A stretch of DNA of 33,657 bases from Acidilobaceae archaeon. GTDB taxonomy: Archaea; Thermoproteota; Thermoprotei_A; Sulfolobales; Acidilobaceae. The stretch's first letter is position 1. The number at the start of each line of letters is the position of its first letter. The stretch is from the NCBI GenBank assembly GCA_027014125.1, contig JALWEI010000024.1, positions 1-33,657 of the forward strand, read 5' to 3'. Position numbers and translations under genes: made by a program. The notes under the pieces were generated by a model, which saw only the letters and a list, made by a program, of their open reading frames with translations, made no database searches and was not told where the DNA came from. This document shows, piece by piece, positions 23,439 through 31,204 of this stretch.

Positions 23439-24632
23439 CCTGTAAAGCCCCAAGCCAAGCGACTCCACCGCCGCCCTAAGCCTATACCCCAGCCCCCCGC
23501 GGGCCACTGCATAATGGTTCCCAGTACCCCTCTCCACCAGAGCCAAGCCGGGGGCCTTGACCATGAGCTGGGTCTCACACTGCATCTCCAGCCCAGGCTC
23601 CGGGTCGAGGACCGGGGCCTCAAGCACTATGGCACCCCCGCCAGCAGGGTCTAGACGCAGGAGCGTGACCTCGTCCAGGCCAAGAACAGCCTCCACCGTG
23701 ACGCTCCCACCCGTTATAAAGTGCCTCCTAAGCCGGAACCTCCTAGCCATACTAAGCGGGGCACTACAATGGGCCAGGAGGAGCCTGTCCCTCCACGCCC
23801 CAGCTATATTAGCCTGCCAAGCCGGGGCCCCCTGAGCCTCGCTGGCCAGGAGGAGGCCCAGGGTTGCAGCGACATCTCCCTCACACCCAACGGTAACACC
23901 ACCAGCATGCTGTAGCGCGTGGGCAAGACAAGCGTTGGCACCGGTAAGGTGGAGGAACCTTATGCATGCTGGCGATACAGCCCTTGCACCACGGCTGCGG
24001 GCAGCCTCGAAAACGCTCCTAGCCACCGCTAGGCTCCTACCCGGCTCGCCAGGGGCTAGAGTAGCGTCCTCAGCCTTGGAGATGATCTCCTCCGCCTCCC
24101 TCCACCCGGCCTCCTTAACTGTGGACGCGAACTCGGCGGGGTCGAGCACCTCCACGGTGACAGAGAGCTTCTCCAAGAGCGGGGTGGGGTCGTGGATCAG
24201 CCACGGGCTCGGCTCCCCTATGAGGAGGAGCTTGGAGCCGTAAACCCTAGACGCGGCGGCCAGCCCGTGGAGAGCCTCGCCCAGCGTCTCGATAGCCCCA
24301 TCATCAAGGCCGGGGAGGGCTACAATGTGGGCCCTACCCCTAAGGAGGGGAGCCGCCTCGGCTAGGCTACTTATACTATTGGCCATAGGTATCCCAGCCG
24401 CAACCATCGGCCCCCTATGACTCTTGGAGGCCTCGAGAAGGATGTGCTCCGTACCCCCGGTGGCGAGCACAACCGCTAGGCCCCTACACCCACTGGGCAC
24501 CTCCCCGGGGCTAGTCGCTATGGACAACCTGGCATCAAGTCCACCCGCCGCCTTCTCGGCGGCCATCATCACCCTTGCTACATGCCTAGGATCATGCTTC
24601 TCGCTGGCCGCGACAACTATACAGAGGTCCAA
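23430..24632 (-). CDS. L-fucose/arabinose isomerase-like protein
   Basis: Resembles the archaeal L-fucose-isomerase-like family, which interconverts aldoses and ketoses with a divalent metal. Segments visible: CIRFLHLTGANACLAHAL, GCEGDVAATLGLLL with the Glu and Asp metal ligands, WQANIAG, LLLAHCSAPLS and GNHYAVARGG. 400 residues. The best start is TTG 24632 (MDLCIVVAASEKHDP), just after a GGG; TATA TATACATAAAC at about 24676-24686 (minus). No sugar kinase, aldolase or transporter lies nearby, so a sugar pathway cannot be inferred, and the protein may act on another substrate. Confidence 0.78.
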   Translation of the reverse strand: MDLCIVVAASEKHDPRHVARVMMAAEKAAGGLDARLSIATSPGEVPSGCRGLAVVLATGGTEHILLEASKSHRGPMVAAGIPMANSISSLAEAAPLLRGRAHIVALPGLDDGAIETLGEALHGLAAASRVYGSKLLLIGEPSPWLIHDPTPLLEKLSVTVEVLDPAEFASTVKEAGWREAEEIISKAEDATLAPGEPGRSLAVARSVFEAARSRGARAVSPACIRFLHLTGANACLAHALQHAGGVTVGCEGDVAATLGLLLASEAQGAPAWQANIAGAWRDRLLLAHCSAPLSMARRFRLRRHFITGGSVTVEAVLGLDEVTLLRLDPAGGGAIVLEAPVLDPEPGLEMQCETQLMVKAPGLALVERGTGNHYAVARGGLGYRLRAAVESLGLGLYRLE

Positions 24633-24675
24633 CCCTACAGGAACCCCCCAGGCTATGATCCTATGCCCCTAGGGG

Positions 24676-24686
24676 GTTTATGTATA
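24676..24686 (-). promoter_or_regulatory. TATA box of fucose-isomerase-like gene
   Basis: Minus strand TATACATAAAC, predicting transcription start near 24655 and a leader of about 23 nt to TTG 24632. Confidence 0.4.
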
Positions 24687-24807
24687 GCAGGGATATATTC
24701 TACACGCCCAAGCATGCGGGACCCCGGGTAGACCTAATATTGCCCCATAGCCAGTCTAACAAAACCCGGGAGGGAATAGCAGAGTAGGTCCTGGGGGTAG
24801 CGCTGGG

Positions 24808-25980
24808 ATGCCAGCCAACCTGACAGCGGAGGCGAAGGCCAAACTGGCTAAGTACAGCGAGGCCAAGACTATAGAGGAGAAGATCAAGGCACTAGAGGAG
24901 TTCCTATCAGTAGCGCCAAAGCACAAGGGAGCGGAGAACCTGCTACTATGGGCCAGGAGGAGGCTGGCTGAGCTAAGGGAGGAGCAGGAGGCCAGGAGGA
25001 GGAAGAAGGCGGGGGGCGGAGGGCCCAGGATATTCGTGGAGAGGGCAGGAGCAGGCCAGGCCGTGCTCCTAGGCCCACCCAACTCGGGGAAGAGCAGTAT
25101 CCTGGCAAGGCTAACCAATGCTAAGCCAGAGATAGCGCCCTACCCCTTCACCACCCAGCTCCCCATGCCAGGCATGCTAAGCTACGAGGACGTGCAGATA
25201 CAGCTAGTCGACACACCACCACTACTGCTAGACCAGCCGGACTCCCCGGTTAACAACAGGGTGCTCGGCGTCGCTAGGAACGCTAACATACTCATACTAG
25301 TCGTGGGCCTAGACGACCCAGACCCCGTGAGCACCGCTAGGAGGCTCCTCAGCCTACTCGAGGATAGGGGAATACTAGTCACCAGGGCCCGTGGCCTGGT
25401 TAGGGTGGTGAAGAGTAGGCAAGTCACCGGGATCAAGGTCCAGGGGACCGGGAGGATGATCGGGTTCACGGAGGACGACCTAAAGAGGCTCCTATCCAGC
25501 TATAGGATATACAACGCGGTGGTGGAGATCGAGGGCGAGGTTACCCTAGACGACGTGGAGGCGGCAATATTCCAGCAGAGGATCTACAAGCCCTCAATAA
25601 TGATACTAAACAAGGCCGACCTGCCCCACAACAGGGAGGCGGTCATAGGGGTAAGGAAGCTCCTGCCCAGCGACGTGCCCCTACTAGTCGCGTCAGCCAA
25701 GACCGGGAAGGGCCTGGAGGGCCTAGGGGAGACTCTATTCAAGATGCTCGGCGTAATCAGGGTCTACACCAAGCAGCCCAACAAGGAGCCCGACCCACAG
25801 CCCCTAATAATAGAGAAGGGCTCCACAGTGATAGAGGCGGCGAGGAGGATCCACAAGGACCTCGCCAGGAACTTCAAGTACGCCAGGGTGTGGGGGAAGA
25901 GCGCCAAGTACCCTGGCCAGAAGGTCGGGCCCGACCACGTGCTGGAGGATAAGGACCTAGTCGAGATACATACTAGGTAA
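24808..25980 (+). CDS. DRG/Obg-family GTPase with TGS domain
   Basis: Archaeal relative of developmentally regulated GTP-binding proteins, thought to act on the ribosome. An N-terminal helical, highly charged region (1-70) precedes the G domain: G1 GPPNSGKSS (89-97), G2 PYPFTT (111-116), G3 DTPP (135-138, usually DxPG), G4 NKAD (268-271), G5 SAK (296-298). An inserted helical S5D2L-like part lies at about 170-265. The TGS domain fills the C-terminus (about 317-390, ending DKDLVEIHTR). 390 residues is somewhat longer than typical (about 365). ATG 24808 follows GGGGGT. The next gene starts 13 nt after the stop. Confidence 0.93.
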   Translation: MPANLTAEAKAKLAKYSEAKTIEEKIKALEEFLSVAPKHKGAENLLLWARRRLAELREEQEARRRKKAGGGGPRIFVERAGAGQAVLLGPPNSGKSSILARLTNAKPEIAPYPFTTQLPMPGMLSYEDVQIQLVDTPPLLLDQPDSPVNNRVLGVARNANILILVVGLDDPDPVSTARRLLSLLEDRGILVTRARGLVRVVKSRQVTGIKVQGTGRMIGFTEDDLKRLLSSYRIYNAVVEIEGEVTLDDVEAAIFQQRIYKPSIMILNKADLPHNREAVIGVRKLLPSDVPLLVASAKTGKGLEGLGETLFKMLGVIRVYTKQPNKEPDPQPLIIEKGSTVIEAARRIHKDLARNFKYARVWGKSAKYPGQKVGPDHVLEDKDLVEIHTR

Positions 25981-25993
25981 GGGGTGTACCGGG

Positions 25994-26632
25994 CTGAACC
26001 TGGAAAGGGAGTTACTTTATGGAGTCGCCCTGGGGGTTTACGTCCTCATAGTCCTAGCACTAGGCTACCCGATCTACATGCTACTCAGGAGGAGGTACCC
26101 ACACAACGTGGCGATATACTTCGTCAGGAAGTACATACACATGGCCGGGGGAGGAGTGGTAGCCCTACTAGTCCCCCACCTATTCACAAGCCCAATAGTA
26201 CCAACCGTACTAAGCCTAGGCTTCACACTCCTCCTACTAGCAGCCAGGAGGCTCCGCCTCCTATACTGGTTCCAGACCGGGGAGAACGCCTACGAGGTAA
26301 ACTTCACAATAGCATGGGGCCTCAGCCTCTACGCAATCTGGACACTAACAGGGGACCCCAGGCTAGCCGTGGTCCCAGCACTCCTCATCTCATTCGGAGA
26401 CGGCATCACCGGGGTGGTCAGGAACCTCCTCTTCAAGAGGAGGACCAAACACTGGAGCGGGAACCTGGCAATGCTACCGGTCTCCATCGGCCTAGGCTAC
26501 GCCTACGGTGGCCCCCTAGGTGCGATCGCGGGGATCGTGGCTAGCCTGGTCGAGAGGCTGGAGGCCCCGCCGATCGATGACAACCTCATCATAGCAGCGG
26601 CCACGACACTGGTTATAATCCTCCTCCACTAG
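25994..26632 (+). CDS. Dolichol/phytol kinase-like membrane protein, CTG start
   Basis: Polytopic membrane protein of the SEC59/DGK1/VTE5-like CTP-dependent lipid kinase family. The signature near the C-terminal half is ISFGDGITGVVRNLLFKR followed by KHWSGNLAML, and VRKYIHMAGGG marks the early conserved segment. It likely phosphorylates a polyprenol such as dolichol or geranylgeraniol. The first ATG in frame (26078) lacks a ribosome-binding site and would remove the first membrane helix (LLYGVALGVYVLIVLALGY). There is no ATG, GTG or TTG between the upstream stop and 26078, but CTG 25994 sits 7 nt behind GGGGTG, so I place the start there (212 residues). It follows the DRG gene and ends in a CTAG shared with the convergent gene. 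Confidence 0.82.
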   Translation: MNLERELLYGVALGVYVLIVLALGYPIYMLLRRRYPHNVAIYFVRKYIHMAGGGVVALLVPHLFTSPIVPTVLSLGFTLLLLAARRLRLLYWFQTGENAYEVNFTIAWGLSLYAIWTLTGDPRLAVVPALLISFGDGITGVVRNLLFKRRTKHWSGNLAMLPVSIGLGYAYGGPLGAIAGIVASLVERLEAPPIDDNLIIAAATTLVIILLH

Positions 26633-27837
26633 CTGCTCAGCCTCATATCGTAGCCGCGGCTCCGCAGCTCCTCGAGAACCTCCTCCAGCGCCTCCCTCGA
26701 GGGGACCTCCACTATAATCTTTACCTTCGTGTGCCATGCGGGGGCCTTATAGTCTGTGCGCTCGTGGATCACGTCTATAATGTTCCCCCTCCTCGAAGCT
26801 ATAACGCCGGTGATCTCGTGCAGAGTCCCAGGGGTGTCGGGCACATAGCCCTCCAGCGACGCGATCCTACCCCTGCTACTGAGGCCCCTCAGCAGGATCC
26901 GGTACATCATGTTCAAGTCGATGTTACCACCGGAGACGACCACGACAGTGGGGCCGTCGGAGTCCACCTTCCTGGATAGCACCGCGGCAAGTGGCGCCGC
27001 GCCGGCGCCCTCGGCTAGGACCTTGCCCCTCTCCAGGAGGAGGTAGAGGGCCTCGGCTATCTCCTCCTCGGTGACAGTGACCACGTCGTCCACGAGGTCG
27101 CGTATAATGCTGAAGGTCAGGTCCCCCGGGGCCTTCACCGCCAGCCCATCGGCTATCGTGGGCTTAACCTCAACCCTAGCCGGCCGCCCCTCCCTTAGGG
27201 ACACCGTAACCTTGGGCGCGTTAGCCGGCTCCACGCCCACAATCCTCACATCAGGGTTCAGCCTCTTGGCGACAACCGCGATCCCGGATATAAGCCCGCC
27301 TCCCCCGATAGGGACGACGATCGACTTAACCCCGGGCAGGTCCTCGAGTACCTCGAAGGCTATAGTACCCTGGCCAGCCACTATCAGTGGGTCATTGAAT
27401 GGGTGTACGAGCTCGAAGCCTAGCTCCTCGGAGAGCCTAACAGCCTCCTCCCAGGCATCATCATACACCCTACCATGGAGGACAACCCTAGCCCCGTAGC
27501 CCCGGGTTGCCTCTACCTTCGAGATCGAAGCTGTCTCCGGCATCACAATCACGGCCTGCAAGCCATAGACGCTGGCGGCGTATGCCACCCCCTGGGCATG
27601 GTTCCCGGCTGAGGCTGCCACGACACCCTTGGCGTCGCGGAGGCGGGAGATCTTGAAGAGGGCGCCCCTAACCTTGAAGCTTCCGGTCTTCTGTAGATTC
27701 TCGTACTTAAGGTACACGTCGAAGCCCGCCATCCTGCTGAAGGTGGAGCTGTGGTCCAGCGGGGTCCTCCTAGCCCTGCCCCTGATTACGTTGCGTGCCT
27801 CCAGGCTAAGCCTGTAGATCTCGTCATGCACAGACAC
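26629..27837 (-). CDS. ilvA: Threonine dehydratase with ACT domain
   Basis: PLP-dependent beta-replacing/eliminating enzyme (fold type II) that deaminates threonine to 2-oxobutyrate, the first step to isoleucine; serine dehydratase or racemase activity is possible. Signatures: PLP lysine in TGSFKVRGA, ASAGNHAQGVA, the phosphate cup IGGGGLISG, VSGGNIDL. The C-terminal 75 residues form an ACT domain (ASLEGYVPDTPGTLHEI), the short single-ACT biodegradative/archaeal form, compatible with amino-acid regulation. Start GTG 27837 (GGGTGG just upstream) is preferred to the longer GTG/ATG options upstream because the TATA-like TTTTTAG lies near 27878. About 402 residues. The gene stands alone. Confidence 0.92.
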   Translation of the reverse strand: MSVHDEIYRLSLEARNVIRGRARRTPLDHSSTFSRMAGFDVYLKYENLQKTGSFKVRGALFKISRLRDAKGVVAASAGNHAQGVAYAASVYGLQAVIVMPETASISKVEATRGYGARVVLHGRVYDDAWEEAVRLSEELGFELVHPFNDPLIVAGQGTIAFEVLEDLPGVKSIVVPIGGGGLISGIAVVAKRLNPDVRIVGVEPANAPKVTVSLREGRPARVEVKPTIADGLAVKAPGDLTFSIIRDLVDDVVTVTEEEIAEALYLLLERGKVLAEGAGAAPLAAVLSRKVDSDGPTVVVVSGGNIDLNMMYRILLRGLSSRGRIASLEGYVPDTPGTLHEITGVIASRRGNIIDVIHERTDYKAPAWHTKVKIIVEVPSREALEEVLEELRSRGYDMRLSS

Positions 27838-27923
27838 GTATACCCACCGGATATAGTAGAGCATCGCGGGCAAACCCTAAAAACGCGCCCAGATACTGAT
27901 GATGGCCGGGCTCCTGGGTAGTG

Positions 27924-27932
27924 GATTTAAGT
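27924..27932 (+). promoter_or_regulatory. TATA box of aCPSF2 gene
   Basis: GATTTAAGT in the 158-nt divergent gap between threonine dehydratase and the RNase gene; it predicts a start near 27954 and a leader of about 42 nt. Confidence 0.4.
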
Positions 27933-27995
27933 GGCGCCACGCTACCTGGCTGTTGGACGGGATCATAGTGGTGTGCTAGGCGAGATGCGGGGAGT

Positions 27996-29264
27996 ATGGT
28001 GTTGGCAAGGATACGGGTGCTAGGCAGCGGCAGGGAGGTCGGCAGGGCAGCCATACTGGTGGAGAGCGACGGGCGCGGCCTCCTACTAGACTACGGGGTC
28101 AACTTCGACGAGATGGACAACCCGGTCTTCCCAGGCCACGTTAGGCCTAGGGACCTCGAGGCGGTTGTACTAACCCACAGCCACTTGGACCACATAGGAG
28201 CCGCCCCAGGCCTCTACGTGAGCATGGCCCCACCCCTATACGGCACCCCCCTAACCCTGGACGTCTCCAGGCTCCTCCTCTACGATATGATCAAGCTGAA
28301 CGGCCCAATGCTACCCTACGACGAGTACAGCGTGGACGAGATGCTGGGAGGCGCGACGAGCCTCGGCTACGGGGAGGAGGTAGAGGCCGGCCCCTTCCGC
28401 TTCAAGCTACTAGACAGCGGCCATATACCGGGGAGCGCCTCTGTCCTCGTCGAGGCCGGAGACTCCAGGATCCTATACACCAGCGACCTCAACAATATAC
28501 ACACGAAGCTGGTGGGGCCAGCAAAGCTAGACGGGGTCAAGGCCGATGTGGTGATAATAGAGTCGACCTACGGTGACTCCAACCACCCGCCCCGCGAGGA
28601 GACGGAGGACAGGTTCTACAGGTCAGTGAGGGAGGTCGTGGAGGCCGGGGGCACGGTGCTGGTCCCCTCATTCAGCGTCTCCCGTGGACAGGAGCTCATG
28701 GCCATCCTGGCGGAGAGGGGCTTCGAGTACCCCGTATGGGTTGATGGGATGATCAGGCAGGTGACAGAGCTTTACCTAGCCCACTCCGGCTACCTGGCCA
28801 GGCCAAGCCTCCTGGAGGAGGCTGCGATGGAGTACAGGATGGTCAGGGGCTGGCAGGATAGGAGGAGGGCCTACAAGAAGCCGGGCGTGATCATAGCTAG
28901 TAGCGGAATGATCAAGGGTGGCCCCAGCCTATACTACCTCAAGAAGATGGCTACCAGCGAGAGGAACGGCGTTTTCCTGGTAAGCTACCAGGCCCCGGGC
29001 ACCAACGGGAGGATGATCATAGAGAAGGGCGTCTACGGCGAGGAGGAGATACCTGTGAAGGCCAGGGTGGAGTGGTTCGACTTCTCCAGCCACATAGACC
29101 AGCGCGGGATACTGGAGGTCCTCAGGGGAATCATAGGCGTGTCCAAGGTAGTACTTGTGCACGGTGACCCCGAGGCGCAGGAGGCCCTGAGGGCTAGGAT
29201 AGAGGAGGAGCTGGGCCTGCCCGTGGAGACCCCGGGCCCCGGGGATACGGTGGAGGTGGAGTAG
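27996..29264 (+). CDS. aCPSF2-type beta-CASP ribonuclease
   Basis: Archaeal cleavage and polyadenylation specificity factor-like RNase (endo- and possibly 5'-3' exonuclease) of the metallo-beta-lactamase/beta-CASP family. The N-terminus ARIRVLGSGREVGRAAI is characteristic; the zinc motif is HSHLDHIG (61-68), with SGHIPGSAS and YTSDLNN giving further ligands, then the beta-CASP motif A ESTYGD, SFSVSRGQE, SSGMIKGGPS and the late SSHIDQRG and LVHGDPEA motifs. At 422 residues without N-terminal KH domains it is aCPSF2 rather than aCPSF1; aRNase J is less likely. Start ATG 27996 follows GGGGAG. Single gene. Confidence 0.9.
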   Translation: MVLARIRVLGSGREVGRAAILVESDGRGLLLDYGVNFDEMDNPVFPGHVRPRDLEAVVLTHSHLDHIGAAPGLYVSMAPPLYGTPLTLDVSRLLLYDMIKLNGPMLPYDEYSVDEMLGGATSLGYGEEVEAGPFRFKLLDSGHIPGSASVLVEAGDSRILYTSDLNNIHTKLVGPAKLDGVKADVVIIESTYGDSNHPPREETEDRFYRSVREVVEAGGTVLVPSFSVSRGQELMAILAERGFEYPVWVDGMIRQVTELYLAHSGYLARPSLLEEAAMEYRMVRGWQDRRRAYKKPGVIIASSGMIKGGPSLYYLKKMATSERNGVFLVSYQAPGTNGRMIIEKGVYGEEEIPVKARVEWFDFSSHIDQRGILEVLRGIIGVSKVVLVHGDPEAQEALRARIEEELGLPVETPGPGDTVEVE

Positions 29265-29312
29265 CCCCTCATATAACCCCCACCCCGGGCCCACTATCGT
29301 GGGTATAGGGCC

Positions 29313-30200
29313 TTGGCTAGGGTTAGAGAAGTCTGGATACCCTGTAGCGGCGCCCGGTGCCACGGCCTCCTCTACACTCCCCAGAACGGCGGCGGTGGCC
29401 CCGGCGTTGTCATGGCGATGGGCTTCGGCATGGTCAAGGAGGCGCACGCCGACGACTATGCAGGGTACTTCGCCGACCGTGGCATCACGGTGCTAGCCTT
29501 CGACTACAGGCGCTTCGGGAGGAGCGAGGGCGAGCCCAGGCAGGCGCTCTACCCCATGGACCAGGTCTCAGACTACAGGTGTGCCATCCACTGGCTCCGG
29601 GAGTCCGGGCTGGTGGACCCAGGCAGGTTGTGCGTGTGGGGCACAAGCTTCAGCGGCGGCCACGTGGTGACCCTACTAGCCTTCCCCCCATCAGGGGTCA
29701 AGTGCGGGGTGGCCCAGGTGCCTAACCTCTACAGCTACAAGACGGCGCTGAGCTACTTCGGCAGCTTGGAGCCGGTAATGATGCTAGCCGACCAGGGCCG
29801 GGGAGCTTGTTGTAGGGGCGAGCCAGGGTATATCAGTATAGTCTCGGAGGCGGGCGAGCCAGCGGTGCTCATGAGCGAGGAGGCCAGGAGCTACTATCTA
29901 GAGAAGGCCGCCCAGCTGGAGACGTTCAAGAACAGGGTAACGCTGGATAGCATAGATAGGATCCTAGCCTACAACCCTGGGGACTACGCTCCACTGGTAC
30001 GGAAACCACTACTCATGATCATCGCATCCAAGGACAAGACCACCCCACCCATGCAGGCCAGTGAGGCGGCCTCCAGGATGCCCGGGCCCGTGGAGCTAGT
30101 TGAGCTAGACGCCGGCCACTTCGACGTCTACAAGGAGCCACTACTCGATGAGGTGAGAAGGCTTGAGGCCGACTTCATACTACGCACCCTAGAGGGGTGA
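29313..30200 (+). CDS. Alpha/beta hydrolase (dienelactone-hydrolase-like)
   Basis: Cytoplasmic serine hydrolase. The core motifs are ITVLAFDYRRFGRSEG, the nucleophile elbow GTSFSGGHV, the acid in ASKDKTTPP and the His in DAGHFDVY, so the triad is complete. 295 residues from TTG 29313 (GGGTATAGGG upstream). The fold is close to the putative peptidase/dienelactone-hydrolase group (PRK-like DLH fold with inserted cap); the substrate is unknown. The next gene, an MBL hydrolase, begins only 7 nt downstream, so the two may act in one degradation or detoxification pathway. Confidence 0.85.
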   Translation: MARVREVWIPCSGARCHGLLYTPQNGGGGPGVVMAMGFGMVKEAHADDYAGYFADRGITVLAFDYRRFGRSEGEPRQALYPMDQVSDYRCAIHWLRESGLVDPGRLCVWGTSFSGGHVVTLLAFPPSGVKCGVAQVPNLYSYKTALSYFGSLEPVMMLADQGRGACCRGEPGYISIVSEAGEPAVLMSEEARSYYLEKAAQLETFKNRVTLDSIDRILAYNPGDYAPLVRKPLLMIIASKDKTTPPMQASEAASRMPGPVELVELDAGHFDVYKEPLLDEVRRLEADFILRTLEG

Positions 30201-30207
30201 CCCCATC

Positions 30208-31122
30208 ATGGAGTGGTACAGGATAGAGGATCTAGGTAACGGGGTCTACGCCTTCATAGACGTCGACGGCGGCTGGTTCAGGAGCAACTCTGTAGTAGTG
30301 GATATGGGGGGCTACACCCTGCTAATAGACACACAGTACAACGGGCCCAGGACGAGGAGCCTCCTAGAGGCTATAGACTCCCTAGGCCTCCCCCAGCCCT
30401 CGCTTGTGGTGAACACCCACCACCACGGCGACCATACCTTCGGCAACCACCTAATCAAGGCCCCTAAGATAATGCACAGGAAGGCGGCCGAGAGGCTGGA
30501 GGCGCTAGCCCCAATAGCCCCAGGGTTATACCAGCAACTATTCCCCCACCTAGACTTCACCGACTCCAAGTACACAAGGCCCGAAGTAGTGGTGGACAAC
30601 GGAATACTCATCCAGGGGGAGAGGGGCACGGCTAGGGTAACCTACGAGGGGCCCGCCCACACGGTGGGGGACCTGGTAGTCTGGCTAGACTGGGCCCGCA
30701 TCGCTGTGGTAGGGGACCTCGTATTCAACGGCGTAACGCCCCTGGCAATAGACGGGAGCGTGGCAGCTTGGGAGGAGAGGCTCAGGAGCCTCAGAGAGAG
30801 GCTGGAGGGCTGGACAATAATAGGGGGCCACGGCCCCCCAGCGGGCGTCGAGGTGGTAGATCTACTATCCAAGTACTTCCGCCACATCCTCGGCGCAACC
30901 CGTATGCTCGCCGAGGAGGGCCTAGAGGACCCCCTGGAGATAGCGCTCAAGGCAACCCCCGGCCCACTCCAGGGCTGGAGGGAGGAGGAGAGGCTGGTCC
31001 TCAACGTCGCCAGGGCGCTGATGGACCTCCAGGGAAGGCCGCCGGGGGAGCCGATGGGGGACCTGCCGGGGCTAGCCACGAAGCTTGTAGAGTACAGGAG
31101 GAGGGTAGGCACCAGGGCATAA
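30208..31122 (+). CDS. Metallo-beta-lactamase-fold hydrolase
   Basis: Dinuclear zinc (or iron) hydrolase. The motif HHHGDH at 71-76 gives HxHxDH (His71, His73, Asp75, His76); further ligands are GPAHTVGDL (His), VVGDLVFNG (Asp) and the C-terminal GGHGPP (His). 304 residues from ATG 30208. The layout resembles SoxH/quinoprotein-relay-type zinc hydrolases more than glyoxalase II. Located 7 nt after the alpha/beta hydrolase, in the same direction, and therefore probably co-transcribed. It differs clearly in sequence from the other MBL protein at 20573, so it is not a recent duplicate. Confidence 0.9.
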   Translation: MEWYRIEDLGNGVYAFIDVDGGWFRSNSVVVDMGGYTLLIDTQYNGPRTRSLLEAIDSLGLPQPSLVVNTHHHGDHTFGNHLIKAPKIMHRKAAERLEALAPIAPGLYQQLFPHLDFTDSKYTRPEVVVDNGILIQGERGTARVTYEGPAHTVGDLVVWLDWARIAVVGDLVFNGVTPLAIDGSVAAWEERLRSLRERLEGWTIIGGHGPPAGVEVVDLLSKYFRHILGATRMLAEEGLEDPLEIALKATPGPLQGWREEERLVLNVARALMDLQGRPPGEPMGDLPGLATKLVEYRRRVGTRA

Positions 31123-31158
31123 CGTGTATAGATTAAAATATATGAATAATACTATACG

Positions 31159-31168
31159 TATTAAATAC
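31159..31168 (+). promoter_or_regulatory. TATA box of hemerythrin gene
   Basis: TATTAAATAC at the end of an unusually AT-rich block (31127-31170). It predicts transcription start near 31190 and so excludes an upstream in-frame ATG at 31124 in favour of ATG 31205. Confidence 0.55.
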
Positions 31169-31204
31169 ACGGGGCCATTGGGCGGGCCCTGGAGAGCCTG
31201 GGCT

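Noticed and set aside
25984-26544. Open frame in another phase over the lipid-kinase-like gene
   Set aside because: Composition is Pro/Arg/His-rich without membrane segments, as expected for a shadow frame; the family motif is in the CTG/ATG 26078 frame.
27893-27905. Possible C/D box sRNA (TGATGA C box)
   Set aside because: TGATGATG occurs in the gap before the aCPSF2 gene, but no D box (CTGA) follows at a suitable distance.
20573-31122. The two MBL proteins as a gene duplication
   Set aside because: Their metal motifs (HIHLDH vs HHHGDH) and flanking segments differ throughout; they belong to different subfamilies.
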